Counted from the stretch's first letter, positions 44,259 through 53,500 are shown. The stretch is DNA of 64,000 bases from Clostridium felsineum DSM 794 (GCF_002006355.2 NZ_CP096980.1:2604001-2668000), one strand, 5' to 3'. Numbers and translations are program-made. The notes: a model not told the origin generated them from the sequence alone.

Positions 44259-44280
44259 AATAAGCACCTTTAAGTGCTCA
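44259..44280 (-). terminator. queH terminator overlapping its stop
   Basis: GAGCACTT and AGGTGCTT (minus strand) form a short stem followed by ATTTTTTT, starting within the last codons of queH. Confidence 0.7.
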
Positions 44281-44911
44281 TTTTTTCTTCATTTCTTTCA
44301 TTTTGTGAGAATATACATCCACAATAATCTTGCCTATATAAATTATATATATTAGAAAGCTCAATAGAACGTTTATAACCATTTTTTTTCTTAAAATCAG
44401 AATACAGATATTTAATATTATATTTCTCTCCTATTTTTTCTCCTAGCTCATTTAACTTTTGAGCGTTTTTATATGGACTTACAGATAAAGTAGTTGTAAA
44501 GTATTCATATTTTTTTTCTTTAGCCACAAGTGCTGTCTCCATCAGCCTTAATTCATAACATTTAAAACATCTTTCTCCACCTTCTCTATCATTTTCTAAC
44601 CCCTTAACACATTTATAATATTTTTCAGTATCATAATCTCCTTCTATAAAATCCACTTTATACTTAGTTTTAAATTGAGAAATAAATTCCTTTTCTTCCT
44701 CCACTCTCTTCATGTATTCTTCCCTAGGATATATATTAGGATTATAATAAAAAACTGTTATTTTAAAATAGTTTGATAGATATTCAATAACATAAGTACT
44801 ACATGGAGCACAACAGCTATGAAGAAGTACACTTGGTACTTTATTTTCCTTTAAAATTTCTTCTATTATATCATCTAGCTTTTTTTGATAATTCACTTTC
44901 AATTTCATCAA
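44270..44911 (-). CDS. queH: Epoxyqueuosine reductase QueH
   Basis: A 213-aa DUF208/QueH enzyme carrying out the last step of queuosine synthesis in tRNA wobble positions. LLHSCCAPCSTYVIEYL (29-45; Cys33, Cys34, Cys37), GGERCFKCYELRL and the C-terminal DYCGCIFS provide the conserved cysteines that hold an iron-sulfur cluster and a second metal. QueH replaces the unrelated QueG. No other queuosine genes are nearby. Confidence 0.93.
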   Translation of the reverse strand: MMKLKVNYQKKLDDIIEEILKENKVPSVLLHSCCAPCSTYVIEYLSNYFKITVFYYNPNIYPREEYMKRVEEEKEFISQFKTKYKVDFIEGDYDTEKYYKCVKGLENDREGGERCFKCYELRLMETALVAKEKKYEYFTTTLSVSPYKNAQKLNELGEKIGEKYNIKYLYSDFKKKNGYKRSIELSNIYNLYRQDYCGCIFSQNERNEEKMST

Positions 44912-45027
44912 TCCTTTAAAGTAATTTTCTTAATCTAAATTATACACCATAAAAATGTCATTATCTTTTGCATTTATTATACTACATTAATAACCTTACA
45001 AAAGCAAATTAATATTAATTACTATAA

Positions 45028-45065
45028 AAATGCCGATTTCACTTTGCTTAGTGAAATCGGCATTT
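45028..45065. terminator. Strong bidirectional terminator
   Basis: AAATGCCGATTTCAC and GTGAAATCGGCATTT form a perfect 15-bp stem with an 8-base loop, 14 bases past the SDR stop on the minus strand. Confidence 0.88.
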
Positions 45066-45078
45066 AATACATTGTATT

Positions 45079-45936
45079 TTAAATTACTATTTCTCCACCA
45101 TTTACATGGATGGTTTGACCAGTTATATAGGAAGACATTTCAGATGCTAAAAACACATACGCACCCGCACATTCTACTGGTTGACCTGCTCTTTTTAACG
45201 GTACATTTTCTCCGAACATTGAAACCTTATTTTCATCAAAGGAAGATGATATTAAAGGCGTCCAGATTGGACCAGGTGCTACTGCATTTACCCTGATTCC
45301 TGATTTAATCAAAGAAGTTGATAAAGACTTCGTAAAGGATAAGATAGCACCTTTTGTCATTGAATAATCTATAAGCGCTTCATTACCCTTAAAAGCTACA
45401 ACTGAAGTTGTATTTATTATACTAGAACCAGCTTTCATTTTACCTATAGCTGCTCTTGTCATATAGAATGTTCCATATACATTAGTTTTAAAGGTTCTGT
45501 CAAATTGCTCATTAGATATATCTTCTATACTATTACAAGGATATTGTACCGCAGCATTATTTACTAATATATCAATTTTGTCATATTCTCTTATGGTATT
45601 CTCTATGGCATAACTGCAAAAGTCCATATTACCTATATCTCCGGGCATAAGAGTACATTTTCTTCCTAAACCATCTAATATACTCTTTGTATCCTCAGCA
45701 TCCTGATGTTCATCATAATATATTATAACAACATCTGCACCTTCATGAGCATATGCTACAGCAACTGCTCTTCCTATACCACTGTCGCCTCCTGTAATGA
45801 TAGCTGTTTTACCTTTTAAAAGTCCTTTTGATTTGTTATAGTTTTTATCATAATACACAGGAGCTGGCTGCATTTCATATTCGTAACCTGGTTGGTGATT
45901 TTGGTGCTGTTTTGGAAAAGAAGTTGGAAAATTCAT
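45079..45936 (-). CDS. Short-chain dehydrogenase (YdaD/YhxC/GsiB39 type)
   Basis: A 285-aa SDR with a family-typical proline-rich N-terminal extension (MNFPTSFPKQHQNHQPGYEYEMQP). The NAD(P) loop is GGDSGIGRA (49-57), NNAA at 127-130, and the catalytic Tyr191-x-x-x-Lys195 is in DYSMTKGA. This group is annotated as general stress protein 39-like, with unknown aldehyde or sugar substrates. AGGAGGTATTCAT precedes the start. Monocistronic. Confidence 0.9.
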   Translation of the reverse strand: MNFPTSFPKQHQNHQPGYEYEMQPAPVYYDKNYNKSKGLLKGKTAIITGGDSGIGRAVAVAYAHEGADVVIIYYDEHQDAEDTKSILDGLGRKCTLMPGDIGNMDFCSYAIENTIREYDKIDILVNNAAVQYPCNSIEDISNEQFDRTFKTNVYGTFYMTRAAIGKMKAGSSIINTTSVVAFKGNEALIDYSMTKGAILSFTKSLSTSLIKSGIRVNAVAPGPIWTPLISSSFDENKVSMFGENVPLKRAGQPVECAGAYVFLASEMSSYITGQTIHVNGGEIVI

Positions 45937-46132
45937 ATGAATACCTCCTAAAAATTCAATTCCTTATTTTTTTATTTTATAAGCACTCTTTAAGTATGTC
46001 TCAAATTAAGATACACTAATACAAATTTATTATTATACTCATATTTATATTTTCCAATTAAATATTAATTATTCTTATTAATTAATCACTCATTAAGTAT
46101 ATATTTACACCAAAACCATGTTAAAATATTTT

Positions 46133-47245
46133 TCAATATAGCCTCTCATATATTCCTTTAATATCATCTCTTGATAAAGATACATAATTATTTACAAGAA
46201 GTCTTTTTTGTCCTTCTATAACACTGTCTGTAAATTTTTCAATTTCTTCTTTTTTCATACCATATTCTTTAAGAGGCCTTCTTGAAAGAAGGTTATCAAG
46301 AATATTATTAAGTTCATCATATACAGAGTTAGAACTACACTTAAGCACATCCTTTAAAATCTTATTCAAATCTTCTATTATTCCTTCAGGTTTAATTTTA
46401 TTATATACATTAAAAACCTCAGTAAAGAATTGATAATTAGCTTCACCATGAGGAACATGATAAACTCCACCAAGAGGATAAGAAAGTGCATGTACAGCTC
46501 CAACTCCGGCATTTCCAAAAGCTATTCCTGCATAATTGCTTCCAACTATAAAATCATCAATAATTTCACTTCTATATTCTTCACCATTTTTAATTATTTC
46601 TTTATATCCGTTTATTATTAATTTTATTGCTTCAATACTAAATAATTGAGTAAAATAATTAGCTTTAGGTGATACATAGGATTCTACAGCATGTATTAAA
46701 GCATCTATTGAACTTGTAACAAAAAATTTAAAAGGAAGAGTTTTTACAAATTCAGGAATAAACACTGCATAATCTGCATATAGCTCTGGAACTGCAAGTC
46801 CCATTTTTGTGCCCTTTGACTTTATTTCAGCTATGGATACATTTGTAACTTCACTTCCTGTACCACAGGTTGTTGGAATTAAAATCAATTCTTTTTCTTT
46901 AACTATAGGAACTTTTTTTTCAAATAAATCTAAAGACCTCTCCCTTTTAAGGGCTAAAAGCTTACATATATCTAAAATAGTTCCTCCACCAATTCCTATT
47001 ATTCTCTTTATTCCTTCCTTATCCATATCTGATACAATTGCATCTATCATTTCATCTGATGGCTCTCCTAAACCATAATCTTTACGGAATACAAATTTAG
47101 CTTTTAAATTCAATTTTTCTATAGATCTTTTATATAAAGATTCATCAGTTAAAATAAAATCTCCTACTCCTACTTTAAATTCTTCTGCAAACCCTGAAAA
47201 GTCATTGAACTTGTGTATTTCTGGTACCAAACTTACTAATTTCAT
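46133..47245 (-). CDS. 4hbD: 4-hydroxybutyrate dehydrogenase (iron-type ADH family)
   Basis: A 370-aa NAD-dependent alcohol dehydrogenase interconverting 4-hydroxybutyrate and succinate semialdehyde. It is strikingly similar throughout to the Clostridium kluyveri enzyme as I remember it (YGLGEPSDEMIDAI, PTTCGTGSEVTNVS, FVTSSIDALIHAVESYVSP, SNYAGIAFGNAGVGAVHALSYP). The metal ligands lie in IDALIHAVE and HVPHGEAN. No succinate-semialdehyde or CoA-transferase gene is adjacent, so the pathway here is incomplete in this window. Confidence 0.88.
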   Translation of the reverse strand: MKLVSLVPEIHKFNDFSGFAEEFKVGVGDFILTDESLYKRSIEKLNLKAKFVFRKDYGLGEPSDEMIDAIVSDMDKEGIKRIIGIGGGTILDICKLLALKRERSLDLFEKKVPIVKEKELILIPTTCGTGSEVTNVSIAEIKSKGTKMGLAVPELYADYAVFIPEFVKTLPFKFFVTSSIDALIHAVESYVSPKANYFTQLFSIEAIKLIINGYKEIIKNGEEYRSEIIDDFIVGSNYAGIAFGNAGVGAVHALSYPLGGVYHVPHGEANYQFFTEVFNVYNKIKPEGIIEDLNKILKDVLKCSSNSVYDELNNILDNLLSRRPLKEYGMKKEEIEKFTDSVIEGQKRLLVNNYVSLSRDDIKGIYERLY

Positions 47246-47355
47246 TTTCTACACCTCTTTTAATTATTTGTTTTATACTACTATAACCCTTCCTATTTCA
47301 CAATATAACAACTATACAAATAAAAGCTATTTAACTTGTATCTTTTGCACACAAA

Positions 47356-47390
47356 TAAAGGAAGATACATTATTTTGTAGCTTCCTTTTG
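47356..47390 (-). terminator. yjdF terminator
   Basis: AAAGGAAG and CTTCCTTT (loop 16-18 bases), 23 bases past the yjdF stop; moderate. Confidence 0.55.
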
Positions 47391-47412
47391 TTTTCATATT
47401 CAACTTAAACTT

Positions 47413-47820
47413 TTAATGACCCCTTTTTTTCATTTTTTTCTTTTCCTGCTTCAATATAAATTTATTCTCTTCAATTTCTTTTTTTCTTAATTTACTAAAA
47501 GTCCTTCTCTCCTCTTTTTTTGCTTCTAAATCAAGTTGCATTGCATTTTGAGCTTTAGTACAAGTGGCCCTTTTTACCTCTTTTTTTATTTTCCTTTGAA
47601 GTCTTTTAGGATTTATTTTCTTTTTAATAATTTCTTTTTCTTCTAGAGGTCTAGTAAATTTTAAACCTCTAAAATTATTTAATACAAAATAATATACTTC
47701 ATAATCTTTAGGTTCTGCACCAAAAACTACTCTAGAAACTTCGTATTTTCCTTCATAATTTCTTTCAAAAACTCCTACCCAAAACGGATTTTCAAAAAAT
47801 ACTTTTAAACTAATATTCAT
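47413..47820 (-). CDS. yjdF: YjdF/DUF2992 protein
   Basis: A 135-aa YjdF-family protein. The N-terminal NISLKVFFENPFWVGVFERNYEGKYEVSRVVFGAEPKDYEVYYFV is the family signature; the C-terminal half is very basic and helical (KKEVKRATCTKAQNAMQLDLEAKKEERR). The start is taken at 47820 behind GCGAGGGAAT; a longer frame to 47868 would run into the leader. YjdF proteins are unassigned but typically lie behind a riboswitch responding to azaaromatic compounds; a structured leader is present here too. Confidence 0.85.
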   Translation of the reverse strand: MNISLKVFFENPFWVGVFERNYEGKYEVSRVVFGAEPKDYEVYYFVLNNFRGLKFTRPLEEKEIIKKKINPKRLQRKIKKEVKRATCTKAQNAMQLDLEAKKEERRTFSKLRKKEIEENKFILKQEKKKMKKRGH

Positions 47821-47824
47821 TTTT

Positions 47825-47960
47825 ATTCCCTCGCTAAAATTATATTTTAAAGAGAACGGACAACCCACGAGGGCAGGTTACTGACATTTAAATCATAAAT
47901 GCGTTTGGACTACCAACCAAAACTGTGTTTTTATCTCTACTTAAATATATTATATCATTT
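47825..47960 (-). promoter_or_regulatory. Probable yjdF-type riboswitch with Shine-Dalgarno sequestration
   Basis: The minus-strand leader from about 47950 has a TATAATA promoter element and a GC-richer structured core (TTGGTTGGTAGTCC near 47910; CCTGCCCTCGTGGG at 47877-47864). The core element CCCTCG (47873-47868) is the exact complement of CGAGGG (47833-47828), which contains the yjdF ribosome site, so translation could be switched by exposing or hiding it. The class is assigned mainly because yjdF genes are usually preceded by this RNA; I could not match the whole consensus from memory. Confidence 0.65.
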
Positions 47961-47982
47961 AAATTTAATGTCAAGTACAAAA

Positions 47983-48011
47983 AAGAGAAGTCATAAAATA
48001 TAACTTCTCTT
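47983..48011 (-). terminator. fbp terminator
   Basis: AAGAGAAGT and ACTTCTCTT followed by TTTTTTGT on the minus strand, 8 bases past the fbp stop. Confidence 0.8.
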
Positions 48012-48018
48012 ATAAATC

Positions 48019-50016
48019 TTATTTTTTTACAAACTCTTTAATAATTCCTTTTTTATAAGCAAGTAAAAGTAAATTAAGTTCTTCAAGCTGCTTCTTTAAA
48101 TCCTTACCTACATCTGTATCTCCAACCCTCTTTCTTTTCACTGCCTTTTCAAAGATTACCGTGGAAGATAGTATATCTGTTTCTTCTTTTATTGCTTTTT
48201 CTGTTGTTTCAAATAGTTCATGTGATACAAGCTGAAGTCCAAAGGAATTATAAATTAGCGTATATCCTGCGATTCCTGTTTTACTGTGATAAGCCTTTGA
48301 GAATCCACCATCAATAACTATTAATTTTCCATTAGCCTTTATAGGATTTTCTCCATTTTTGCTTTCTACAGGAACATGACCATTTATAATATGTGATTGC
48401 TCTGACTGTAGTCCAAATTCTTTTAATATGTTGGTGCAGGTTTCTTCTTCATCTCTATAATGATAATAGGGATCTTTTTTTTCAATATGTGCTTTCTTAT
48501 CATTAATGAAATATCTTTCAAAGGTTGTCATTTTTTCTTTACCAAAGAGAGGTGAAAATGGTCCTGTCCAGAGATACCATATCATATCATCTCCATATTC
48601 ACTATCTTTTGAATTCTCGTTATAGAAGAACCCCTCTCTGGCTAAAGCATCAAGTTTATCAAGAAGGTTTTTCCCCTTATAATTATGCTTACCAATTAGC
48701 ACATCCTTAAAACTCCCGTCCTCATTTAAAGGTATGCACCCGTGATATAGTAAATTTGAATTAAATTTCAAGTAAAGACTTCCATGAGAAAATAGAAATC
48801 TTACATGCCTATTTAATTTCTCACTATTTATAAATGATAGCTTTAGCTTTCCTATTACTTCTTTTTCCTCAGGTGAAAGCTTATATGGATCATTTTTATC
48901 TATAGTTGGGAAATTTGTATCATTTAATTTGTATTTTTTTCCTTCTAATTCTATAGTATTATCTTCAAAATTAATTTTGCTTAAAAGAAGCCTATGTTCC
49001 ATTTTAAACTCAGGATGTCTTTTTATTACCTCCCCTTCAAGTTTAAATTGTATTATAGAAATTGCCTTGTGCATTTTTCCTATAAGTTCAATTTCTTTCA
49101 AATTATATTTTTTGTTTGTCTCTATTTTAGGAGTAAATCTTTCACATTTATCACTTCCGTAAAAATCCATTGCAAAAGTAGCTAGTGGTAATAGATTAAT
49201 TCCATATCCATCCTCTATGGTTGATAAGTTAGCATATCTAGCTGAAATTCTTACTACATTTGCCATACACACTAATGATCCAGAAGCTGCACCCATCCAC
49301 AAAATATCGTGATTTCCCCACTGAACATCCACTGCATGATATTCCTCAAGTTTGTCTATTATAATGTCCGCTCTTGGTCCTCTATCAAATATATCTCCTA
49401 TTATATGAAGTCTATCTATTACAAGCCTCTGTATAAGCTTTGATATTGCTGTTATAAACTCTTTTGCCCTGTCTATACTTATTATAGTTTTTATTATTTC
49501 ATCATAATACTCCTGCTTATCTACTCCCTTTGGCTGTTCATGCAATAATTCCTCAATTATATATGCAAATTCTTTAGGAAGAGCTTTCCTTACCTTAGAG
49601 CGTGTATATTTGGATGAAACATTCCTACAAACTTCTATGAGCCTATATAGCGTTATTTTATACCAATCATCGATATTCTCCTCTTGATTCAACATTATGT
49701 CAAGCTTTTGTTCAGGATAGTAGATTAATGTTGCCAGACTCTTTTTCTCGCTTTGCATAAGTCTGTTTCCAAAAATATCATCTATTTTTCTCTTTACTAC
49801 CCCAGAAGCATTCTTAAGAACATGTATAAATTGCTCATATTCTCCATGAACATCAGATAAAAAGTGTTCCGTTCCCTTAGGCAGATTTAAAATAGCTTGT
49901 AAATTGATTATTTCTGTAGCCGCTTCATTGATTGTGGGGTACTGTTTTGAAAGAAGAATTAAATATTTTAAATTCCTTTTAATTTCTTCATTCTTGGTGT
50001 TACTTTCTAATAGCAT
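48019..50016 (-). CDS. fbp: Fructose-1,6-bisphosphatase, class III
   Basis: A 665-aa Firmicute-type FBPase for gluconeogenesis. The phosphoesterase motifs FLSDVHGEYEQF, IIGDIFDRGPRAD and VQWGNHDILWMGA are intact, with NGHVPVES and IDGGFSKAYHSKTGIAGYTLI later on. Length and sequence match the large manganese-dependent class III enzyme, unlike the ~330-aa class I. AGGGTTAAAC is the start context at 50016. Single-gene transcript. Confidence 0.95.
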   Translation of the reverse strand: MLLESNTKNEEIKRNLKYLILLSKQYPTINEAATEIINLQAILNLPKGTEHFLSDVHGEYEQFIHVLKNASGVVKRKIDDIFGNRLMQSEKKSLATLIYYPEQKLDIMLNQEENIDDWYKITLYRLIEVCRNVSSKYTRSKVRKALPKEFAYIIEELLHEQPKGVDKQEYYDEIIKTIISIDRAKEFITAISKLIQRLVIDRLHIIGDIFDRGPRADIIIDKLEEYHAVDVQWGNHDILWMGAASGSLVCMANVVRISARYANLSTIEDGYGINLLPLATFAMDFYGSDKCERFTPKIETNKKYNLKEIELIGKMHKAISIIQFKLEGEVIKRHPEFKMEHRLLLSKINFEDNTIELEGKKYKLNDTNFPTIDKNDPYKLSPEEKEVIGKLKLSFINSEKLNRHVRFLFSHGSLYLKFNSNLLYHGCIPLNEDGSFKDVLIGKHNYKGKNLLDKLDALAREGFFYNENSKDSEYGDDMIWYLWTGPFSPLFGKEKMTTFERYFINDKKAHIEKKDPYYHYRDEEETCTNILKEFGLQSEQSHIINGHVPVESKNGENPIKANGKLIVIDGGFSKAYHSKTGIAGYTLIYNSFGLQLVSHELFETTEKAIKEETDILSSTVIFEKAVKRKRVGDTDVGKDLKKQLEELNLLLLAYKKGIIKEFVKK

Positions 50017-50170
50017 AATAGTTTAACCCTCCATATTTAGTTATATCGTTTGTTGTCTTTAATGGTATTTTATATTATTATGCTTTTACCGTCAACAGGT
50101 TAATTTTCTAGCTATTTCAAGGCTTTATCGAAACAATACAGTAAAAATTGTTCTAATAAATATGAATAAT

Positions 50171-50340
50171 TTATTCCTCTATTAATTTTGATATTTCATC
50201 TTGAAGTTTACTTAGTTTTGTAATTGTTGTAGATCCTTCTACTACATTTCCCTTGTAACTACTACGATGTATTCCTTCCCTATTTATATTTTCAGTTTGA
50301 AATCCCAAAGTTAAATTTTGCGCAATACAATTTTGAAAAA
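50171..50340 (-). pseudogene. Possible C-terminal gene remnant
   Basis: An open frame of about 55 codons without a start or ribosome site reads FKIFQNCIAQNLTLGFQTEN followed by INREGIHRSSYKGNVVEGST and ends ...KLSKLQDEISKLIEE-stop. Amino-acid usage is normal for a protein, unlike the flanking AT-rich spacer, but I do not recognise the family. It lies in the 418-base gap between fbp and ohrR, antisense to the ohrR leader. It could be a truncated gene end or chance. Confidence 0.3.
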
Positions 50341-50434
50341 TTTTAAATTAAAAAACTTATTAACAAAATTGAATTTTTACTTTATAATAGTATATAATAC
50401 ATTTAATTTGCTAGATAATACAGGGAGGCTACTA

Positions 50435-50872
50435 ATGAAAAATGACGAACAACTTAAATTAAAAAATCAACTATGCTTTTCAATATATGCATCTTCAAGA
50501 GCTATAACAAAAATCTACAAGCCTTTTTTAAATAAGCTAAATCTAACTTATCCTCAATATTTGGTTATGCTTGTGTTGTGGGAAGAAAATTCAATAACAT
50601 TAAAAGACCTAGGTAATAAACTGTACCTTGATTCTGGTACTCTTACACCACTTTTAAAAAGACTGGAAGGCCTCGATTTAATTAGTAGAAAAAGATCTTC
50701 AGAAGATGAACGCTTACTTTTTGTTAACATCACTGAAAAAGGTAAAAAATTAAAGGAAAATGCTTTGGATATTCCTATTTGTGTTCTTCAATCAACAAAT
50801 ACAGATATCGAAACCTTAAAAAGAATAAAAACAGATGTTGATATACTTCTTAAAAATTTATCACATCAATAA
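50435..50872 (+). CDS. ohrR: OhrR-type MarR regulator
   Basis: A 145-aa repressor sensing organic peroxides. LKNQLCFSIYASSRAITKIYKPFLNKLNLTYPQYLVMLVLWE (9-50) and LGNKLYLDSGTLTPLLKRLE with SSEDERLLFVNITEKG are the OhrR signature, with the redox-sensing Cys14 in QLCFSIY. The ATG at 50435 follows GGGAGGCTACTA; the longer frame to 50318 is spacer. Usually next to ohr, an organic hydroperoxide reductase, but none is adjacent here. Confidence 0.88.
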   Translation: MKNDEQLKLKNQLCFSIYASSRAITKIYKPFLNKLNLTYPQYLVMLVLWEENSITLKDLGNKLYLDSGTLTPLLKRLEGLDLISRKRSSEDERLLFVNITEKGKKLKENALDIPICVLQSTNTDIETLKRIKTDVDILLKNLSHQ

Positions 50873-50904
50873 AACACTGACAGATTTTATTCTGTCAGTG
50901 TTTT
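50871..50904. terminator. Bidirectional terminator ohrR/GGDEF
   Basis: AAAACACTGACAG and CTGTCAGTGTTTT, 13-bp perfect stem overlapping the ohrR stop and the last codons of the convergent GGDEF gene. Confidence 0.85.
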
Positions 50905-51665
50905 ATATTAGATTTATTAATTCTTTTATCTCTATACATATTTTTATCTGCTTCTAGAAATATTGCTTCAAAGTCTTGTCCATCTCGCTTGTATTTAGCA
51001 TGTCCTATACTTACGCTAGCATCATATCTCTTAAAATTCTCTCGCACACGCCTTTTTATAAGCTTCTTTATTTCTTCCACTTCACTATCTTTTTCAATCT
51101 TTAAAAGTGCAATGAACTCATCTCCACCAATTCTTCCAACAAAGCCGCTGGTTCCAACTACACTTTTTATAACCAATACTGATTCTACTATGTATTTATC
51201 TCCTATTGCATGTCCATATTTATCGTTAATTTTTTTAGTTCCATCTAAATCAAATAGCATAATATAAAAATTATTATTCTTAGCTATATTGTTTTGAAAA
51301 ATTTCATTAATCCCCCTTCTATTGTAAGCTCCTGTCATTTTATCCATATTTGCATCTTCATATAATAAATTTACCGCAACCATAAATTTATTTGATAGAA
51401 ATATTATAAAAACAACAAAAAATATTGTCCCAACGGTAAAACATGCAGCAAGAATATTTTGTACTTCTATATTTATAAATTTTGCAATAACATCTAAAAA
51501 CGTTCCTGCCGTTATAAGTCCTACACCTAATAACATTAAAATAAAAATAGGCTTTTTTAAGTTTATTTTTTTTGAAATACTTATTCCAACACATAATAAG
51601 TAAATGAAGAAAGTAAATGCAAGTAAAAATACTATAAGCTTCCTTAGTTCAATCATAGTGTGCAT
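50895..51665 (-). CDS. Membrane diguanylate cyclase
   Basis: A 256-aa protein with three hydrophobic segments in the first 100 residues and a GGDEF domain making cyclic di-GMP. FDLDGTKKINDKYGHAIGDKY and the catalytic loop GRIGGDEFIALL (178-189; GGDEF at 180-184) are intact. There is no RxxD inhibitory site at the usual position before GGDEF, so product inhibition by that route is absent. The exopolysaccharide genes with a PilZ domain begin about 560 bases away and are a likely target. Confidence 0.9.
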   Translation of the reverse strand: MHTMIELRKLIVFLLAFTFFIYLLCVGISISKKINLKKPIFILMLLGVGLITAGTFLDVIAKFINIEVQNILAACFTVGTIFFVVFIIFLSNKFMVAVNLLYEDANMDKMTGAYNRRGINEIFQNNIAKNNNFYIMLFDLDGTKKINDKYGHAIGDKYIVESVLVIKSVVGTSGFVGRIGGDEFIALLKIEKDSEVEEIKKLIKRRVRENFKRYDASVSIGHAKYKRDGQDFEAIFLEADKNMYRDKRINKSNIKH

Positions 51666-51910
51666 CTGTCCTTTTTTATAAATTCACTTTTACAAATTTT
51701 ATTATATCTATATTGAAAGTACATTTAATTTGTTAAATATAAACTTTTATTATATAATTTAATTCCACTTTATATTGTACACCAAATTTATTAAAAAAAC
51801 CAAAAAAAATTAGTTTTATTATATTTTTTTTGGTTAATTTGCTATTTATGGATAGATATATTGAACTTTTATCTGCTTACTTCCTTAATTTAAAATTTTC
51901 CCTATCTTGT

Positions 51911-52027
51911 TTATAATTCAAACTTCCAAGGGGGGCTTGGCTTTGGTTTATAGCATAAACTATTGCCATAAATCTCTTCTAATTTAAATTTTTTAAATTT
52001 CAACTCATAATTATGTACTGAATTCAC
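51911..52027 (-). CDS. Candidate 38-aa protein
   Basis: A short ORF with an excellent start: GAGGAGG, 7 bases, then GTG. The predicted product begins MNSVHNYELKFKKFKLEEIY and ends NSLCYKPKPSPPWKFEL. It has a basic N-half, one Cys, and a Pro-rich end (PKPSPPW). No signal peptide. It sits in the 560-base gap between the exopolysaccharide terminator (52152) and the GGDEF gene, with no terminator between it and the latter that I could see. I do not recognise the family. It could be a small regulatory or secreted peptide; conservation would decide. Confidence 0.5.
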   Translation of the reverse strand: MNSVHNYELKFKKFKLEEIYGNSLCYKPKPSPPWKFEL

Positions 52028-52151
52028 AAAATAACCTCCTCACTAACCATGTTTGCATTTAATTAATTTATCTTTATATTATTAACTAAAAATTATCTAT
52101 TTATAACAACAATTTCTTTGTTATCTCATATTAATTATATTCAAATTATTA

Positions 52152-52186
52152 AAAGTGCCTAAAATCGACTTGATTTTAGGCACTTT
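52152..52186 (-). terminator. Terminator of the exopolysaccharide operon
   Basis: AAAGTGCCTAAAATC and GATTTTAGGCACTTT form a perfect 15-bp stem with a 5-base loop, 43 bases past the DHHW gene stop, followed by TTAATAATTT. Confidence 0.85.
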
Positions 52187-52228
52187 AACTCTAGTTGAAC
52201 TTTTTATTTTTTACTATATTCTATATAA

Positions 52229-53479
52229 CTATTTCTTCTCATAAAAGTTAAAGAAACTAGTATCTAAATCCTGTGGTGAATAAGATATAAATACATAATT
52301 AACCTTTACACTATTCACAAAATCAGGAATACTACCACTGTAGTATCTAGGATCTACTAAATACACATCTGAGCATACTGTAGATAAAAATGCTGCAAGA
52401 GGTACTGTTAAAGAATCCTTAACAAAAAGCATCTTAGGTCCATTAGGATTATTCTTATTAGTTATATGAGTAATACCTTGATTACCTAAAAGATACATGG
52501 AGTATTTATCAGACTCTGTATCATAATCTTTATATTGACTACTAAAAGGTGATGTTGTTAAAAGCACTTCTTCAAATCTACCATTCATATTAAATATTAA
52601 TTTTCCTGTTTTACTATAATAATTATATGAAGTTTTAAATTTAGGATATGCTAGTATAAAATCATCATCTCCAGCATATGTAATTCCTGTTTTTCTTGCC
52701 ATAGAACCAGCAAACGAATCTTTATATGTTATAAAGTTATAATTATCTTTATTAGTATAAAAATTATTTGGATCAAGATTTAGTGAATACTTTTTATCAA
52801 ATGTATTTACAAGCTGTCCAAATTCCCAAAATACAGTTGGTATCTGCCAATGGTGGTCAGTCCTGTAGAACAGTTTATCTGTAGGTATTCCACTTTTATC
52901 TAAATTCTTACGAAGATCAATTGTATCTATATTCTTCTCTTTAAGTATATTTAAAAATTGATCTGTAGTTTCATTTACATAATTGTATGGAATTCCAGTC
53001 GGAAATTGTGTTTTGCCTGCAATATACTTATCTGGAGGCATAATATATGCAAACTTTACATTCTTATCTTTAAGTCCGTTTTTAAATGCCTCCGTCCTTC
53101 TTGCTAATTCGTATACAGGATTAGCTTGATCCGCAAAATAACTATAATGAAGAATTCCATCTTTATCCTTAACAACTTCAAAGTTTGATTCCTCATTTTT
53201 AAACATTAATCTTTGTATATAGCTATATGCATCTACAAATTTATACTTCATAAATACATTATCTTCCATAGCATATTGAATAGAACTTATCGTATCTTTA
53301 ACCGAAGCAGAAGCTTTTTTTTGAGTTTTATATGCTTCTAGTAAAGGTTTATATGAAACAATTAAATTCTCTATCGAAAATGTAATGAGGAAAATAATGA
53401 ATATGATAGATGTTATAAATTTTTTACCAAAAATTCCGCTTGTGCTTTTTTCATTGCTCCTCTTCATAATTCTTTTCAT
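52229..53479 (-). CDS. DHHW-family protein, AlgX/AlgJ-like acetylation partner
   Basis: A 416-aa protein with a single N-terminal membrane anchor (about 18-38) and an SGNH-hydrolase-like extracytoplasmic domain. The defining motif KLFYRTDHHWQIPT carries the catalytic Asp-His pair; LFVKDSLTVPLAAFLSTV near the C-terminus has the conserved Ser. Such proteins pass acetyl groups from an MBOAT partner to polysaccharide. It follows the MBOAT gene with a 21-base gap, completing a two-component acetylation unit. Confidence 0.82.
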   Translation of the reverse strand: MKRIMKRSNEKSTSGIFGKKFITSIIFIIFLITFSIENLIVSYKPLLEAYKTQKKASASVKDTISSIQYAMEDNVFMKYKFVDAYSYIQRLMFKNEESNFEVVKDKDGILHYSYFADQANPVYELARRTEAFKNGLKDKNVKFAYIMPPDKYIAGKTQFPTGIPYNYVNETTDQFLNILKEKNIDTIDLRKNLDKSGIPTDKLFYRTDHHWQIPTVFWEFGQLVNTFDKKYSLNLDPNNFYTNKDNYNFITYKDSFAGSMARKTGITYAGDDDFILAYPKFKTSYNYYSKTGKLIFNMNGRFEEVLLTTSPFSSQYKDYDTESDKYSMYLLGNQGITHITNKNNPNGPKMLFVKDSLTVPLAAFLSTVCSDVYLVDPRYYSGSIPDFVNSVKVNYVFISYSPQDLDTSFFNFYEKK

Positions 53480-53500
53480 TGTATTTCATTACTCCTCTTT

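Noticed and set aside
48525..48710. 61-aa ORF on the plus strand within fbp
   Set aside because: Shadow of fbp with no ribosome site.
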